A stretch of DNA of 64,000 nt from Lineus longissimus (GCF_910592395.1 NC_088320.1:4340001-4404000), one strand, 5' to 3'; numbered from the stretch's first letter, positions 1-14,305 are shown. The notes: a model not told the origin generated them from the sequence alone. Program-made: numbers and translations.

Positions 1-142
1 CTTTGGAGGAGGAATACTCCATGGAGAATAACGCCACAAGTGCAGAGCGAGCGCTAAAAGGAAGGAAGAAGTAACTTTGAAATGACGATTGCAACGTACA
101 TGTATCTACACAATTAACACGAGCTCAACACTTTTGCTTTAG

Positions 143-3100
143 TTGCGACTCCTCCACTGAAGTATGGATCGGTATGACGCTTGTAGAGGGCAGGAAAAAA
201 ACCGCTAGATGGATTGACGGCACTGACACTGACTATATATTGCCCAAGGCTGAATTTGAGGTGGATAATGGCGAATTCGGTGTTACCGTTAGAATGAAGA
301 AAAGTTCCAAGGGCAATTGGTATTGGGATGATACTACAGCCAATTGGCGAAAGAATTTCATATGCAAACGAGGTAGGGTGAAACATTTGAGACAAAGTTT
401 CAGTACATACGCAGGCAATATTTCCAGTCATAGATTCTCTGACGGAGATAAATCATTGCAAACTCTTTTTGATAGGATCTATGATGGAATTTTCTTCGTA
501 GATGGGATGTATATCTCACATGTAAATACATGTATAGCATTATTTCCTTTATTAAATAATTACGTTGCAGTGAAGTGCGGTGCGGGTTATATAGGACCCT
601 ACTCCGGCTATGAATACCGATATCACAAATCGAAGATGACACCGCGACTTGCGCACGACCCAAGCATCTCATTGGTCAATTCATGGTACTTCCCCTGACC
701 CAAACCCACCAGAGTATGACTCGAGACCTGGTGTCGGTCCTTAAACAGCACGAAAAATTATTATTATCAGCATCGTCATCATTATCATATCAATCCCCAT
801 GAGGTGTGGCAGTAACAGTTTTCGATGTATGCCGTTCCGTGATGGCTTTGGTTGTATTATCTCTTCGAGCACATAATAAATATTTCAATGGCAGTGGTTT
901 GCAGGAGTGAAAAACTCGACAACTGTCACACTTCAATATATGTTTACATCGTGTCATCGTAGGTATACTACACTGCGAGTACTATTCTAATGGATTAAGA
1001 GGTCGATTGTCGCTGTACCTGTCCACTTTAATGTCTAAAGTGCAGTTTTTCTCGCTCGCCGATTACCAAGTAGGGTTAAGTTGTAAACTCTTGTTGCAAC
1101 CTGCCACTGAGGGAAGAGTTCATGCTTCAATTTCATATAAGGTAAAATGAGGAGCTAGCCCTAGTAGAAAGTCAGCCCTTCCGTTGTTTTATACAGTCTT
1201 TACAGTTTTTAGAGAATATTCTTGACAGGGGCTAGCTTAACCCCAATTTTACCTCACATGGCAGGATAGCACAAATACGATACTTTCCCTATACGCTATC
1301 CCCTATATTATGGCATGTTCTAATGCGATTCACAATCCAGCGGCAGGATCCAAACTAAAACCTGACGTGAATGTACCTGTCGCGGATAAAACTACAACGA
1401 CTGCTATGACAACAACATCCACCACTACCACTACTACCATTGCACCAAAGGTTTACACATCAAGAAAAGATGTCCAGGGTAAGTCTGTCATTATGGCCTT
1501 AATTCATACTGCCGCTCCACTCTAGAGCATCAAGTCCCAAATGAGTTCAGAGTAAGTTTTTTTGCAATATTGCCCTCAAAGTATTAAATTGAAAGAAGGA
1601 ATTCAGGCTGGATTCTGGTGGATCCTTTCGCGCTCGCCGATTACCAAGTGGGGTTAAGTTGTAAACTCTTGTTGCAACCTGCCACTGAGGGAAGAGTTCA
1701 TGCTTCAATTTCATATAAGGTAAAATGAGGAGCTAGCCCTAGTAGAAAGTCAGCCCTTCCGTTGTTTTATACAGTCTTTACAGTCTTTAGAGAATATTCG
1801 TGACAGGAGCTAGCTTAACCCCAATTTTACCTCACATGGCAGAATAGCACAAATATGGTACTTTCCCTATACGCTATCCCCTATATTATGGCATGTTCTA
1901 ATGCGATTCACAATCCAGTGGCAGGATCCAAACTAAAACCTGACGTGAATGTACCTGTCGCGGATAAAACTACAACGACTGCTATGACAACAACATCCAC
2001 CACTACGACTACTACCATTGCACCAAAGGTTTACACATCAAGAAAAGATGTCCAGGGTAAGTCTGTCATTATGGCCTTAATTCATACTGCCGCTCCACTC
2101 TAGAGCATCAAGTCCCAAATGAGTTCAGAGTAAGTTTTTTTGCAATATTGCCCTCAAAGTATTAAATTGAAAGAAGGAATTCAGGCTGGATTCTGGTGGA
2201 TCCTTTCGCGCTCGCCGATTACCAAGTGGGGTTAAGTTGTAAACTCTTGTTGCAACCTGCCACTGAGGGAAGAGTTCATGCTTCAATTTCATATAAGGTA
2301 AAATGAGGAGCTAGCCCTAGCAGAAAGTCAGCCCTTCCGTTGTTTTATACAGTCTTTACAGTCTTTAGAGAATATTCGTGACAGGGGCTAGCTTAACCCC
2401 AATTTTACCTCACATGGCAGAATAGCACAAATATGGTACTTTCCCTATACGCTATCCCCTATATTATGGCATGTTCTAATGCGATTCACAATCCAGTGGC
2501 AGGATCCAAACTAAAACCTGACGTGAATGTACCTGTCGCGGATAAAACTACAACGACTGCTATGACAACAACATCCACCACTACGACTACTACCATTGCA
2601 CCAAAGGTTTACACATCAAGAAAAGATGTCCAGGGTAAGTCTGTCATTATGGCCTTAATTCATACTGCCGCTCCACTCTAGAGCATCAAGTCCCAAATGA
2701 GTTCAGAGTAAGTTTTTTTGCAATATTGCCCTCAAAGTATTAAATTGAAAGAAGGAATTCAGGCTGGATTCTGGTGGATCCTTTCGCAGAATGTTGAACA
2801 CAAGGTCGAAGGACAGCTGCGAAATAGAGGACAACTTCATTTGGAATTCATAATCACTCGTTCGTATCTGCGATCCTTAACTGAGTACAAAAGGTTTAAT
2901 GGCCGATGCTGGAAATTAGCTCCAATTGGCCTCAATTTGGGAGCTAACTGTCAAATGCTTTTAGCAACCGTGCACATTTGAAAAAAAATATATTTGCAAA
3001 AGGCGTGTAAAGTTAAACTCAACGGTAACCTCTGTCATATACTCGCCGTACATATGCCATATAACAGTCCATGTTGTCATTCTTTTAGCCCGCTACACAC

Positions 3101-6100
3101 GTTCCCCGACCCCATGTCAATCAGGGGAATGGGCCTACAGCAACCAGACTGGCAACTGCTACCTGTTCTTCAGAGATAGAGTTTCCCAGGATGAAGCCAT
3201 CGAAGTGTGCAATGAAAAGAATGCAAACCTTCTTTCAATTGAAAACCAAAATGAGCAGAATTTCGTTGACATCGCCCTTAGCTTTGATTTCTATGATCAT
3301 TGGACCCGTGGAAGGAAAAATAAATGTAAGTGCCGTTTACCCTCAAAATATAAGATTTAAAGAAGGGATGTAGAACGGAATCAGTCTCAGGGTGAACTTC
3401 GAATTACAAGTACGATCATAGGATTTGAACGCAAGGTGAGAAACCAGAAGATGATCATAGTTTGATAGGTTACTTCAAGTCCCAGTTAAAATGTTAGTTA
3501 CTGCTTCGCATTTGAGCTGGTGCTGTTGAATATCATGAATTGTCATTCTGGCCTATACGATGCCTTGGCCCCTTTGCTACGATTGAAATCCCAGATCTCG
3601 AGTTGTTCAGAAGAGAACATGTATGGAGAAGAAGGGCGATCGGCAAATTTATACAGAGCTGCAAACCGTCGAAGAAAGCCACAATGCTGTATACGATAAT
3701 AGTATTGTGTGACAAAAGAGTAAGCGAAGGGAAACGTTGAAGGAGAAGGGGGATACACTGTGGAAATGTAGGCAAGCGATGTACTGCACACATTGTACTA
3801 CGTTAGAAGAAGGTTTTATCGACTATGCTCGATGACGGTATGTGTGTATGAGGTAGAAATGCGAACGAAAGTAAACAGAGAAATACCCAAGTCGCAATTA
3901 CTCTTGATGAATATCATAATCAAATTTTCTAATTGAGCACTGTCACACTAAAACCTAAATCATATGATCTTTTTTCGCCTATTCATGTATTTCAGTTGGT
4001 GATTTTACATATAACGGAACAAAAATCACGTATGAGAACTGGCTTGCTGATAATCTGTTGACGAAACCCAAAGACGGAGAGCAAGTTTGTATCGCTCTGG
4101 TCAAGATTTACTACAGAGAATTCTTCCAGCTGAAATGGAAATGGGACAGGAAACCCTGTGGTGAGAAGAAAAGCTTTGTGTGTCAACACACGGGTGAGTT
4201 TATAAGTGGCTTTGGTTGGTCCAGCTGTTCATTGTGGTATCTTAACCTTTTTCGACATGTTGTGTTTGAGGACTGAGATGGTGTAAGTGCAAATCTGGTG
4301 GTATGGAATTACATACAGCAAGGTTAGGCCTAATCTAATCTACCCTGTTCACTCGTTACCAATTCGTAAATAATTTGCCTTGGCAAAAATAAGATGATGA
4401 TTTCTTTTCTTCTTTTTTTGATGTTGCCATGCCATGCTTAACATTTCAAAACAACAGTGACATGAAGCCAATTAATATCTTAATTGGAGGACATGCGAAC
4501 ATTCTGCAGAAAGAAATAATGATAGTCCAAAAGTTTTTGTAATAAGATATTACTATGTATTCGTGCTTCGAAGTGTGTAGAAACTTCCTACCCTGTCTTA
4601 GATTAAGACGTTTATGTTGTTACCAATAGGTTTCTACCAACGAATAAATGAGAAGGCCATGTAACCTTTTGGATTTACCACATGACTGACTGCCTCATTT
4701 TTCCTCTTCAAGCCAAGCGGTGTCCACCGCTACCAATGGTTGACTTCGTGGAGCCGCATCCTCCAAAGCCTTTCATCGAACTGACCATCAAATATACCTG
4801 CCAGCCTGGTTATGAGATGCCAAACTACACATTGAGGTACCACGAGTGGCTGAGTGAGGAACCAGGCACGTATGATAGTCAATACATGTATATACACTCA
4901 CTGTTCTTGTCTCCTTGGCGATCAGCGACTACTACTTTAGAATAGCATCGACATTGGCATGTTGACTGAACTACTTTTCTTCTGCAGTTGGTGATCATGT
5001 TGAGGCAAATGCGACCGAAACCTGGCGGACATTGAAACCCAACATTACCACGATGCCGTCTATGACGTATGAGTGTCTCTTCCCGGGGGTGTGGAGTGAT
5101 GGGTCACTAGCACCATGTGAACGTAAGTCCGGTGTCCTCACGCATACCTCGGGTCAACATGGTCAATATATGCCTCTATCTGAACAATTTATTCAGCTGA
5201 TTTTAAAACAGGTGCCTATTGAAGTTTTGTGTCTCTTTGTGACCTGAAGGACGCAGCTTTTTTTCGATTTCGTACTTCGAATCATTTACAATTCCATATA
5301 CGAAACCACGTGCATTGCAAGTAACTTTAAACTGAAGGAAAATCAAGCACCTATATTAGTTATCATCTTTTTATTATTGTCAACACGTCAAAATTGCCCT
5401 CTGCTTCTTCTTGTAACTGCATATACAAAGAAACATTCACCTTTCCAGCAAAAAGTTGCAAGGCACCACCAGAGGTTAAGTACGCCGAGAAAAATTCTAG
5501 TGATCGTGTGTTTCCCGCTTGGATTGAGTACAAATGTACACATGGTTACCACTATGAACATGATAACACAAGCGCCAAGGTAGCTTGGTGTAGCCCTGAT
5601 CAGGAATGGACTGACGTTCCAGAAGACTGCAGTCGTAAGTCGTCCTCCATCTCTCACTGTCTCTCTCAATGTCTGTAACCACTCACATCGTTTCTGCAAC
5701 CAAGAATGGAACTTCTTAAGCCAAGAAAAAAAACCGAGATATTACGTGTACAGTGCATGGACGCTAATGTCCAGCATCGGCTCAATACATCCTCGAAAAC
5801 CAGAGTCAGGCATATCCTCCACCCCTCGCACCCCTTACATAAGCTCAGTCGTAAATAGTACGGAGTGTTGGCCAGAAGTTCAGGATGGCTCAGTCGAGGC
5901 TACTCGAATCCACCTGCAGTCCCAGGTCGAAAATTCCGGATCTTATTTAGTTTTAATAACTTTCAGCTGTAGAATGTGGTCAATTTCCTCCTGTTGGTAA
6001 CGCTACTGTCAGCTCTGTCTACAAGAACCGCTACAGGGACACAGTAGTGTGGACCTGCATCCCTGGCTTCATGTTCCCCGACCGGGCTGTAAGGCAGTGG

Positions 6101-7352
6101 GTAGGATGCCGGGAAAACTACGTCAACTGGCAGATCGGTAGATGGAACCTGAGCAAACTGCCTGATTGCATCCGTAAGTTGCTTTACCAACTCAAGATCC
6201 GAAGCTGGATAGTCAAAACCTCTAACTATCACTTTTAGATGGAGACTAATTTTCTTCGCTGTTTAGATTGCCATGGGAAGAGTTGAAGAGGACAACGGTG
6301 ACAACATTAGTAACATCACTAACTGGTTTTCACTGCAGTCTTCAGCGTTCAGAAATGTTTTTATGAATATCTAGACTACATTGTACTGGCTACAGAGCCT
6401 AGTTAGGTTCTGTTGAATTCATCTTGGATGTGCTTGTATTGAGTTCGATAGTTTTTCGTTTCAGCCCTGTTCTGCCTCGAACCTCCGAACCCAGCCAATA
6501 CGACAAGGAGTTCGATTGCGACGGCCTACAGAAGCATTATTTCGTACAGATGTGTGAGTGATAGATACGAGTTTCCGAGCGGGGATGAAGAGCTTTTTAC
6601 TCAATGCAACATGGATGCCTTATGGCGCCCTTCCGTTCCACATTGCAGGAGTGAGTATTACTGGATGCACCAAACATTGATTTATTGAGACCAGAGATTT
6701 CATGGGGCATACTCAGCAACGAACGTGGCTGTTCTCTCTTCCGCAAATGTGTAACCAGGTCTTCTTTTATCGACCACGACTTCGCTTGCTTTCCAATGTG
6801 CCATGGAAGGGTGGTGTTCACTAGTGTTCTCTTTGCTCTTGCCATTTGGCCAAACCACCTCTTCATCTTCTTAGCAACCGTCCGTTGGCTGTCGTGGCGT
6901 TCGATGTGCCGGACGACCAGCTCTCTCACTTGTGATATTGGTTTTGAGTTGAGTAGTCTTGAGCCCGAGTGCATCGTTACGTTTCTCATCATAGTATCTT
7001 GCCATTACCTTCTTCAGATAAACCTCCAAAGCTGAAGATGAAGGGCAAGAAATACGAACCACCACCAATGGAATCTCCCGAGGCCAAGACAGTTGGCACG
7101 GTGGCTGTTGCTATCATGGTAATTCTACTGGTTCTTACGATCTTGATTGATATAGGGTCGTGGTATCAAGGATTCCAGTTCCTCAGATATAACCTAAGGA
7201 CTTTTTGTCGATACTACGGTTTTTTGGAGCCGGACCAAGCAGCTTCAGATGCAGCACCTTCTCAGCCAACAGGCCCAATATGTTACACACCCCATCCATC
7301 AGTCCACCCTTTGAATACCCAAGCACTGTCGGATATTGATTTAAGTTATTAG
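143..7352 (+). CDS. C-type lectin / sushi (CCP) transmembrane receptor, 5' end outside window
   Basis: Twelve exons read by hand: 143-372, 1341-1478, 1919-2056, 2497-2634, 3089-3325, 3996-4193, 4713-4865, 4988-5122, 5449-5634, 5967-6173, 6465-6650, 7018-7352. All internal junctions are phase 1 and the frame stays open. The first exon ends a C-type lectin fold (EVWIGM, then WYWDDTTANW and FICKR). The next three encode a Thr-rich stalk. 3089-3325 (CQSGEWAYS...GNCYLF, NLLSIENQNEQ) plus 3996-4193 (YENW, KWKWDRKPCGEKKSFVC) form a second lectin domain. Four sushi domains follow, the first split over two exons. The last exon holds a helix (TVGTVAVAIMVILLVLTILI) and a cytoplasmic tail of about 80 residues. 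Neither lectin domain shows a clear EPN or QPD sugar-binding tripeptide, so the ligand is unknown. The junction at 4865 needs a GC donor. Likely a cell-surface recognition or adhesion protein. Confidence 0.85.
1053..2786 (+). repeat. Three tandem 578-bp copies, each with one Thr-rich exon
   Basis: The unit starts at 1053, 1631 and 2209. Copies are almost identical over both exon and flanking intron. Each holds one 138-bp exon (1341-1478, 1919-2056, 2497-2634) with phase 1 at both ends, so any number can be included without a frame change. Each exon adds 46 residues with a Thr run (TTTTAMTTTSTTTTTTIAPK), typical of a mucin-like O-glycosylated stalk. A good branch-point-like TTCTAAT sits before the acceptor. 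Confidence 0.9.
5788..5930 (+). repeat. SINE-like dispersed repeat, copy 1 (intron of lectin/sushi gene)
   Basis: The stretch GAAAACCAGAGTCAG and about 45 following bases recur at 20868-20933. The following GTTGGCCAGAAGTTCAGGAT recurs at 21045-21065. The segment CTACTCGAATCC near 5900 is weakly like a tRNA B box, so a tRNA-derived SINE is possible. Confidence 0.5.
6690..6990 (-). pseudogene. Remnant of a non-LTR retrotransposon reverse transcriptase C-terminus
   Basis: Antisense inside the intron between the last sushi exon and the transmembrane exon. The minus-strand frame reads KKMKRWFGQMARAKRTLVNT, which resembles the RRLRWFGHVAR...TLxN block found near the end of many LINE reverse-transcriptase ORFs in invertebrates. 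Only about 100 residues remain, and there is no catalytic core, so it is an inactive relic. Assigned from recalled family pattern only. Confidence 0.5.
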
Positions 7353-10300
7353 TAAAGCATGTACGTGTGTAAACTGTTATGGTTTTCGCTAAAGTTGAGA
7401 CAGTGCCATATCGTTATCATAATCGAGTTTTATTTGTGGTATTCTGATAAACCATTGTTTTCCATTGTTTATTACATTAGCAGGTCCATTGTATTTGTTC
7501 GCTCGTTGTGTAATCACGTTTTCTAACGAATCAATTGTATGCTAATTAACCTATCCCCGTGTAAACATGTACCAGTAATGGCTTATTAATAATTATGTAT
7601 TGATTGCAACCAATGGGATTGTGCATTCTTTCCATGCTTTTGAGCCAACATGATTTTGGTCCAACTCAGGTAACTGCTCTTCGGCGTGAAATAAATTTCA
7701 GGCAAGAATTGACGTCCTAGTTGACAACAAGCTACCAGCATCGTGTCAGTCTTGATGCCATGCACGACGAAAATAAATCGTCAGAAATTACATGCCATAT
7801 TATTGTTGAAATGATCTTTGATTAGGCTGATATGATTGAGAGAAGAAATTCAGCATTGAGAAAATAAGTAGTGTCGATAGCAAGGCAAAATCGATCATGA
7901 GCGGAGACCCCACCAGCTCCACTGGTGGTAACGATTTTGACAATTAAAGACATTTGGTCAAAATAGCAAAAATGATAATTACAGTCGTTGACGGTTTCCA
8001 TGGATCAGTAAATTAGTGTGACGTCATAGGCCTCCAGTCCCTGACTTGGCGGTTGCAGCATTGTCAGTTACGATTGAGTTGACATCGGCCGACTAACAAA
8101 CTTCAGGGATAGAACGCGGTTCGTTTTGAGGGATATACATAATTAACAGGTAAGCCATATTCCATTTCCAACCACTTAAGCGAAATTCTACCAGAGTGGA
8201 AAAGCTTTTACTACTGATATCACTCTAAACGCTGCTTTAGATCAACAGCGGATAGGATTATTGTGGTAATATTTCAAACCTCTGACAATCAGAAATTGTG
8301 AGATCAAATTCACAAAGAGTTGGTTGATTTCAATTTTTTTCTAAATTTTTGTAATCGTTTGTTGGGGATCATTTACAGTATTTTATAGTCATTCATGGTC
8401 AGAGCATATAATAGACTCTGTATTTTTTTAATTATTATTTTCATCGCGGGAGAAAACATTTATCCGCATACTTATTTTATCATGAGCTTTCTTTTAGTTT
8501 TCAAAATATAAGCGCTCGCTAACTGCATCGCGACTTTGTGTTATTCAATTATCGGAAGGTTTCGAAATTTCAATGTTACCAAATAGGTCGCATTTGAACA
8601 GCAATGTGAGTTTCGCGAGTCGAAATATTTGAATAATTGAAGAAAAAAAACTACTGATTTGATAAAGATACATGCAGAGAGATCATTACAGTGCCGTGTC
8701 GAGTATCAAACGTAGCTGGGAGATACACGGAACTTTTTTGGTGTATTTTCTGTCGTCGCGTGAGGACGGAATGGCAGGAGGATGTACTAGATAAGGTATC
8801 GTGGGAAAGTGGTATGGTTTTTTGCGCGACCAATTATTTTGTTTTCTATTTAGATAAGCTTTACGACGAGGGAACTGTGTCTCATATTAAAAAGTTTTCA
8901 TGGATTTTTGTTTCGCTTCCTGTGTTAAAGATATGACGGAAACTTGAAAGATGACTATCGGCCGGGAGTTTCGTTTTAAATCCGGTAATTATCGATAAAA
9001 AACCTTTACCACGCAGACATCCGTCTTATGAATGTTGTACCGTATATGAAATTTGAAGATATCGTTTAGAAACAAAATAAGGCAATTCAAAAGGCGACGA
9101 TTCAAAACCGCGTATTGCTTGCTTTTTTATGATGACATTAACTCATTTTTTCATCAGGAAAGTTCTGCTTTGAGTTGCGAAGTCCTATAGTTACGTCTAC
9201 AAATAGCCCAACCATGGTATCGCTGAGTTGAGAAATCGTATTTCCCAAAACATCACGTACTCCACATGTTCCAACAAAACAGATTGTTTTGAAGTTATGC
9301 CCATATCCACCAGACAGATTTCGTAAAGTTCTTGCAAGAAATTAATGAGATTTTTATCTTGCTGTATTGTAGATCGTCGGTTAATGAGTCTAGAGGCCTG
9401 TTTCTGTTTATACACATGGCGTTTACCGCTGCGGCTGGTGAAGCAGAAGCGGAAGTATTGTAACAATACGTATACGCCAACTGCCAATTTTCCACGACCA
9501 ATTCACCATTGCGATGCTAAACGGTTGAGCAGTTATGCAGTTATTTGTTCAGTGTATCAATACCAGGCAAAGCAAAATGACAATCACAATGATTATGATT
9601 TGTTGGCATGACCTTGTGTTTACGCGAGACTGGGGTAATATCACTCTCTTGCGAAGTATATTTGTTTAGCGCACCGGAATTGGATGGGAAGTCTTCACGG
9701 GGGTTTAACTGGTGTGATGCTACATTCATGTAGCTCATCGCAAGAGGTCATATAACTACAGCTTGAGGCGTTATCATCGCCATCATCATCGTGCTCACCT
9801 GGCAGCTTAGTCCTTGACAACATCTTTGCTTTACTTGAAATGTTTGTCACTTGTTCACCAAAGTAGATTGTGGCTGCTCATTGTTAAACATTCCCCGTTG
9901 TCGGTGTTTAGAATGAGGGGAATGGTTTGAACCCTTTCTTTAAGGGTTCGGTTCGAAGATAAAGTGATATGGTCACTTGCCCTTTTCCCTCGAATGCATT
10001 GAGTAAGGCTTCGCTTCATCAGATTAAGGACCATAGAGATAAAGGTGTTGTGTGAGATGGGGCAGGCTTTTCCTCTTTGTTAGGCAAGGTTCTACGTTAA
10101 CCAAGTATTCGAATTGGTATCGTGAGTCCCTATTCTTCATCTATATCGTTAGGATATCAGGGCCAAGGAAACTGTAGCTAAGTTCATTGGCAGATAGGTA
10201 AGGCGAGCGGATAACACTGCTTCGAAGAGTCATCAACTTGACCGCTGCCAATCAACAAGGACAATCTGTCCGGTCGTCTATCCAATACAAGAATATGGTA

Positions 10301-13300
10301 CGGAGATCCAAACTTTTGATACACAGTGTAACCTTCCTGCATTTAACATAATGCCTCCTTGGTAAGTCAATGTTGACACAGATGATGAACGATACCAAAC
10401 GAGTGACTCGGTTGGTAGACAAACGCTCTTATCAACGTACTTATTATGGCTGGAGAGATACCTCCTTTATGAACTAGTTCACACAATTAAATATTGCCTC
10501 ATTATTTTTGCTTTCGTTGAAGAGATGCCATGGCTCTGTTAGTCCCCAATGCCCAATATGGATTGCAAGTAGTCGTACTCCGTGCAGATAAGCCCAGTAG
10601 ACCTAACTGGGTGACTTTAAAGTTAGTGTTAACAAGGGTCTTTATTTTGTTTTTGTCCTCATACGCAAAACATTTACGCGCCATGAAAACCGAACAACTG
10701 ATCAAAGAAATATCGGTCAGGTGCTCAGTTGACAGAGAGCTGATGATTATGATGGCAAACTCTATCATAAGATAGCCATCCACCTCAAACTGATTAAGGT
10801 TCCACCTTCGATCGACCAATCTCGAGGGACCAAAGAGCAGTGTACCAGTATATACCATGAATGTAGGGTTTCCTAGTCCTAGTAAGAGTGGAACATATCG
10901 TGCCTTGGGGATCTATACCCATCAGTCGAGATGTCTCACAGTCGAGCGACCAAAAAGAAGTCGATATGATTGTGTCAACTTAGCCGAATTTGTTGATTTC
11001 CATTTTTGTAAAGGTCAATTAGAACCTACATGTTTTTTTGTAGACAAGATATGCCTGAAGCCATTGCAAGATTGAAAATGAGATGATTAGGGTACTGAAA
11101 ACTATTCCTCCGGGAGGAATTCTGCTTATCAAGTAATATATATGTACTGTTATAAACTTCTTGCACTTTTTTTGCTTTTGTTTCATAGAAATGATTATCG
11201 AATTGCGTTTGGAGAATTATTATGAAGTAGGATTGGGTGTGCGGGCACCAGGGTGCCTTAAACAATGCAAACTGATGCATAAAATAGTGCTTCAGCTTAA
11301 ATGTGGACCTTGGATTGCATTTAATCCCAAACCAATCATGTAAATGCATTGTTGCTCGACAGCAAACATTGCAATTAATCTTTTTTATGTCCATTTCGGT
11401 TGGTTTCTTTTGATAACGCTCTTTATATTTTCTAAATGTCCACTGCAAATGGAATCATACGCTTTAGCTATGATCAAAGACTCAATCAGTAGATGGATTT
11501 TGGATTATCCTACGATTTGGTTGTTTTTGTTTGTAACCGTTCGTAAGACGTACAAATACTTTGACTGTAGAGAGGCAAGGGTCCCGATACGATAACCAAC
11601 TCGTATTCAATGGTCAGCAATTAGAAAAGACCACGAGCCGCAACTGAAGAATCGTGACAAGCAGTACGCCCCAACATCACCAAGCCCGACATCTTTCCCC
11701 AATAAATCAAATCCCCACGGTCGATCTCCGAAGTTGTGTGCCGAGATTAGGCCCGATATTCATGACCAGTTACCGTCGCTCGTTGAACTTGAAATCTGCT
11801 TGGCGTTATCTCTTTTTTTATATGGTGAGGTACCTTTAACGCCATGTTACATGTAACAGCGTAACCTGTTCGGAACAACCCGCTTCTGATATTTACGTAC
11901 GGTATTGAAGAGCACTCGTCTGAACATGTTGAACATTATCCGATTTGACGTCTTGCGACAACTAAAGTTATGGCATTATGAGAATCATTTCAAGACGAAT
12001 AAAACTGTGTTTTTTCAAATTTTTTCTATCATTACAGCATCGTTATCTTATAAGGCTGCGCCTTCCGTTGATATGCAGAGACTTAAACTTAAGGAGAGAT
12101 GTCATGACTAGTTTTTATCACATCAACGGATGCTGTACGACATTCAAGCGTGGTTCACCCTTCCGACTGTGACGCCAATAAGATTGATAGATTGGTCGGT
12201 CGGGTTCGATAATCAAACATTATGGTCCATTTCACATTTTAGCAACTAAGCTACAACCTTAACTACCCTTATGCCCGCCCCCTCGGGGATGCATTTAGGA
12301 GAGTTGATGGCTGAATCAGTTGTCACCATTTTTACACTAAACGTTACAAATAAATCAAGAGCAATGTAATAAATGAATGAGACATTTTCTGAATATGAAA
12401 TGACCAACCTTTTTTAATGCACCAATATCACCATTGAATAGCCCATCAGAGGGGAACTTTAAATTTCCCTTGCGCTATATCAGAACGAATTATTGCCGTA
12501 TTGTCAATGGTCATTCCGGATTGTGTGCAACGGACTTTTTAGGTTGCGATTACATAGAGTTCGCGTTTTCACATGTAACGTGTCACAGCTCACTTTTGAA
12601 CGAAAAAGTCATTTCCAAATAGAGGGCTACATACGATTCATGATGGTACTTCTTACCCTCACATCGTGTTATATGTTTCCAAGCTTTAGTCATTTAACTT
12701 GTGACAAGTGAAACATGACAAGTGACAAGTGACAATGGGAATCCTATATAACTCTGGCCTGCGGCGTAAAAACTTCAGTCGAGAATATTATGCAAGGGTC
12801 TATGTAATATTCAATGACCCTGAGACTAGCCATGGCGTGATGTCAAGCTTTCTGTCATCCGACGACTCAATGTTCTGTTGGCTGTCTCTGGAGATATTGA
12901 AAAAATCAGCAAAAAAGGTTAATGGCATCCATTCATTACTTGCATTAAGCAGGGCGAGTTACTGCACTTTCCATACATTTCAACTAAATTAAGTGTTCCC
13001 ATTTATCTATGCCAGATGTTCACTAGATATGCATGCAGTTCTAAAAGAAACACTACATTCACGCTTGATTTTGTCGCGATGATGTCCTAGCCATCCAAAC
13101 AATACGATCGCATTCGTGAACATGTCAATCCAGTGTCCTATACAATCATGTTCCTAGTATAAGTAACATTAAAGAAGTCACGATGTTGACAATTACCATT
13201 TCCTTCGTAAAACTAAAAGACCGTGAAACATTCCGCTGATAAACATTGTTTATAATGACATACGACGCCCCACATCCGCATGAAGTTCTCTATGGTTTCT

Positions 13301-14305
13301 CCTTCCGTCGCTTCCAAGATATGCAACAAGATAGTCAAGAGAAATATACAAGCCCGGAGTCAGTCTCTATGCATGGTAATCTGTAGCAATTTCTCGATGC
13401 AACAACGACCAATGTTTCTAGTGATAACAATTGAATGTCACCTTGTGATGATGTAATATTGTTGTTAGAGCCAGATTTAAAAACGGCACTGTCATCGGCC
13501 CAGTATACGGCATACCAATCTAGACCGATCCGGATCGGTCGAGATCGGTTTAGTCCCATGTAAACTGCTCTATTGGGTGACTGTTCTTATCGTAAAGGTA
13601 ACCTGCATTTCAAATTGGAAGAGCATACAATTTTCCTCTCAGATACATGATAGCCTACGGTATGCAATAATTTTTCATGAGTTCAATGAAAAAGAACATA
13701 ATAACAATGAAAATGCATTCAGAAAGGAAGTGCATTAAATGCAAAGTTTGGTAATTCATTACAGTCTATACACAAAGGATGTCACTGCTACAGAAATAAT
13801 GACATTAGCCATCATAACTTTGCTGTGCACCTCGATTTGGATTCAGAATTGAATTTCTTTTAATAGAGAATGGGCTTTGTTCTCTTAAAATATTAGCTAT
13901 AGTTTCCGCAGGGGAAATCCGACATGAATTTGCTATCATGGTAACTGCTGCTGCTACGCTGACTTGGGCAAGAAGTCATGCCATTCGATAGCTATATATT
14001 TCATTCAAATGTTCAAAAAGCCGAGTCCCTTTCGTGATTCTTTGAATGCGAGTAATAACTCCCCCGCAAACGGTTATCAAATGGTGATTTTTTACCGTTT
14101 TGGCTTTGTAGGTACATGTACTTTGACATCAGGGTGATCATGATTGATTATATACCTATTGATGGAGTGCGTGTCGCATTTTGTTTTGGGTTTTTTTCTT
14201 TTCGTTGACTCAACGTTCACCTGTGACTTATCCCAAAGTCAAGTTGGCCTTTTGATGCTTGAGTTTGCCCCTCCTTTTCCGCATGGCCACATGAAGTCAT
14301 TTAGG
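7353..14305. other. Gene-poor AT-rich spacer
   Basis: Only short open frames (under about 140 codons) without recognisable domains or splice continuity. Small sites seen: a CRE-like TGACGTCA at about 8019, a GTGACAA microsatellite near 12700-12735, and an 18-bp perfect palindrome at 13523-13540 (GACCGATCCGGATCGGTC). The first few hundred bases are probably the 3' UTR of the lectin/sushi gene. Confidence 0.6.
7690..7695 (+). terminator. Candidate polyadenylation signal of lectin/sushi gene
   Basis: AATAAA about 340 bases after the stop codon at 7350-7352. It is the first canonical hexamer I noticed downstream. Not proven. Confidence 0.35.

Noticed and set aside
4865-4871. GT donor at 4870 for the first sushi exon
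   Set aside because: It would leave phase 2 and put TGA at the second complete codon of the next exon; the GC donor at 4866 keeps phase 1 like all neighbours.
11026-11448. 140-codon minus-strand frame
   Set aside because: Low-complexity AT-rich translation, no domain and no supporting splice sites.
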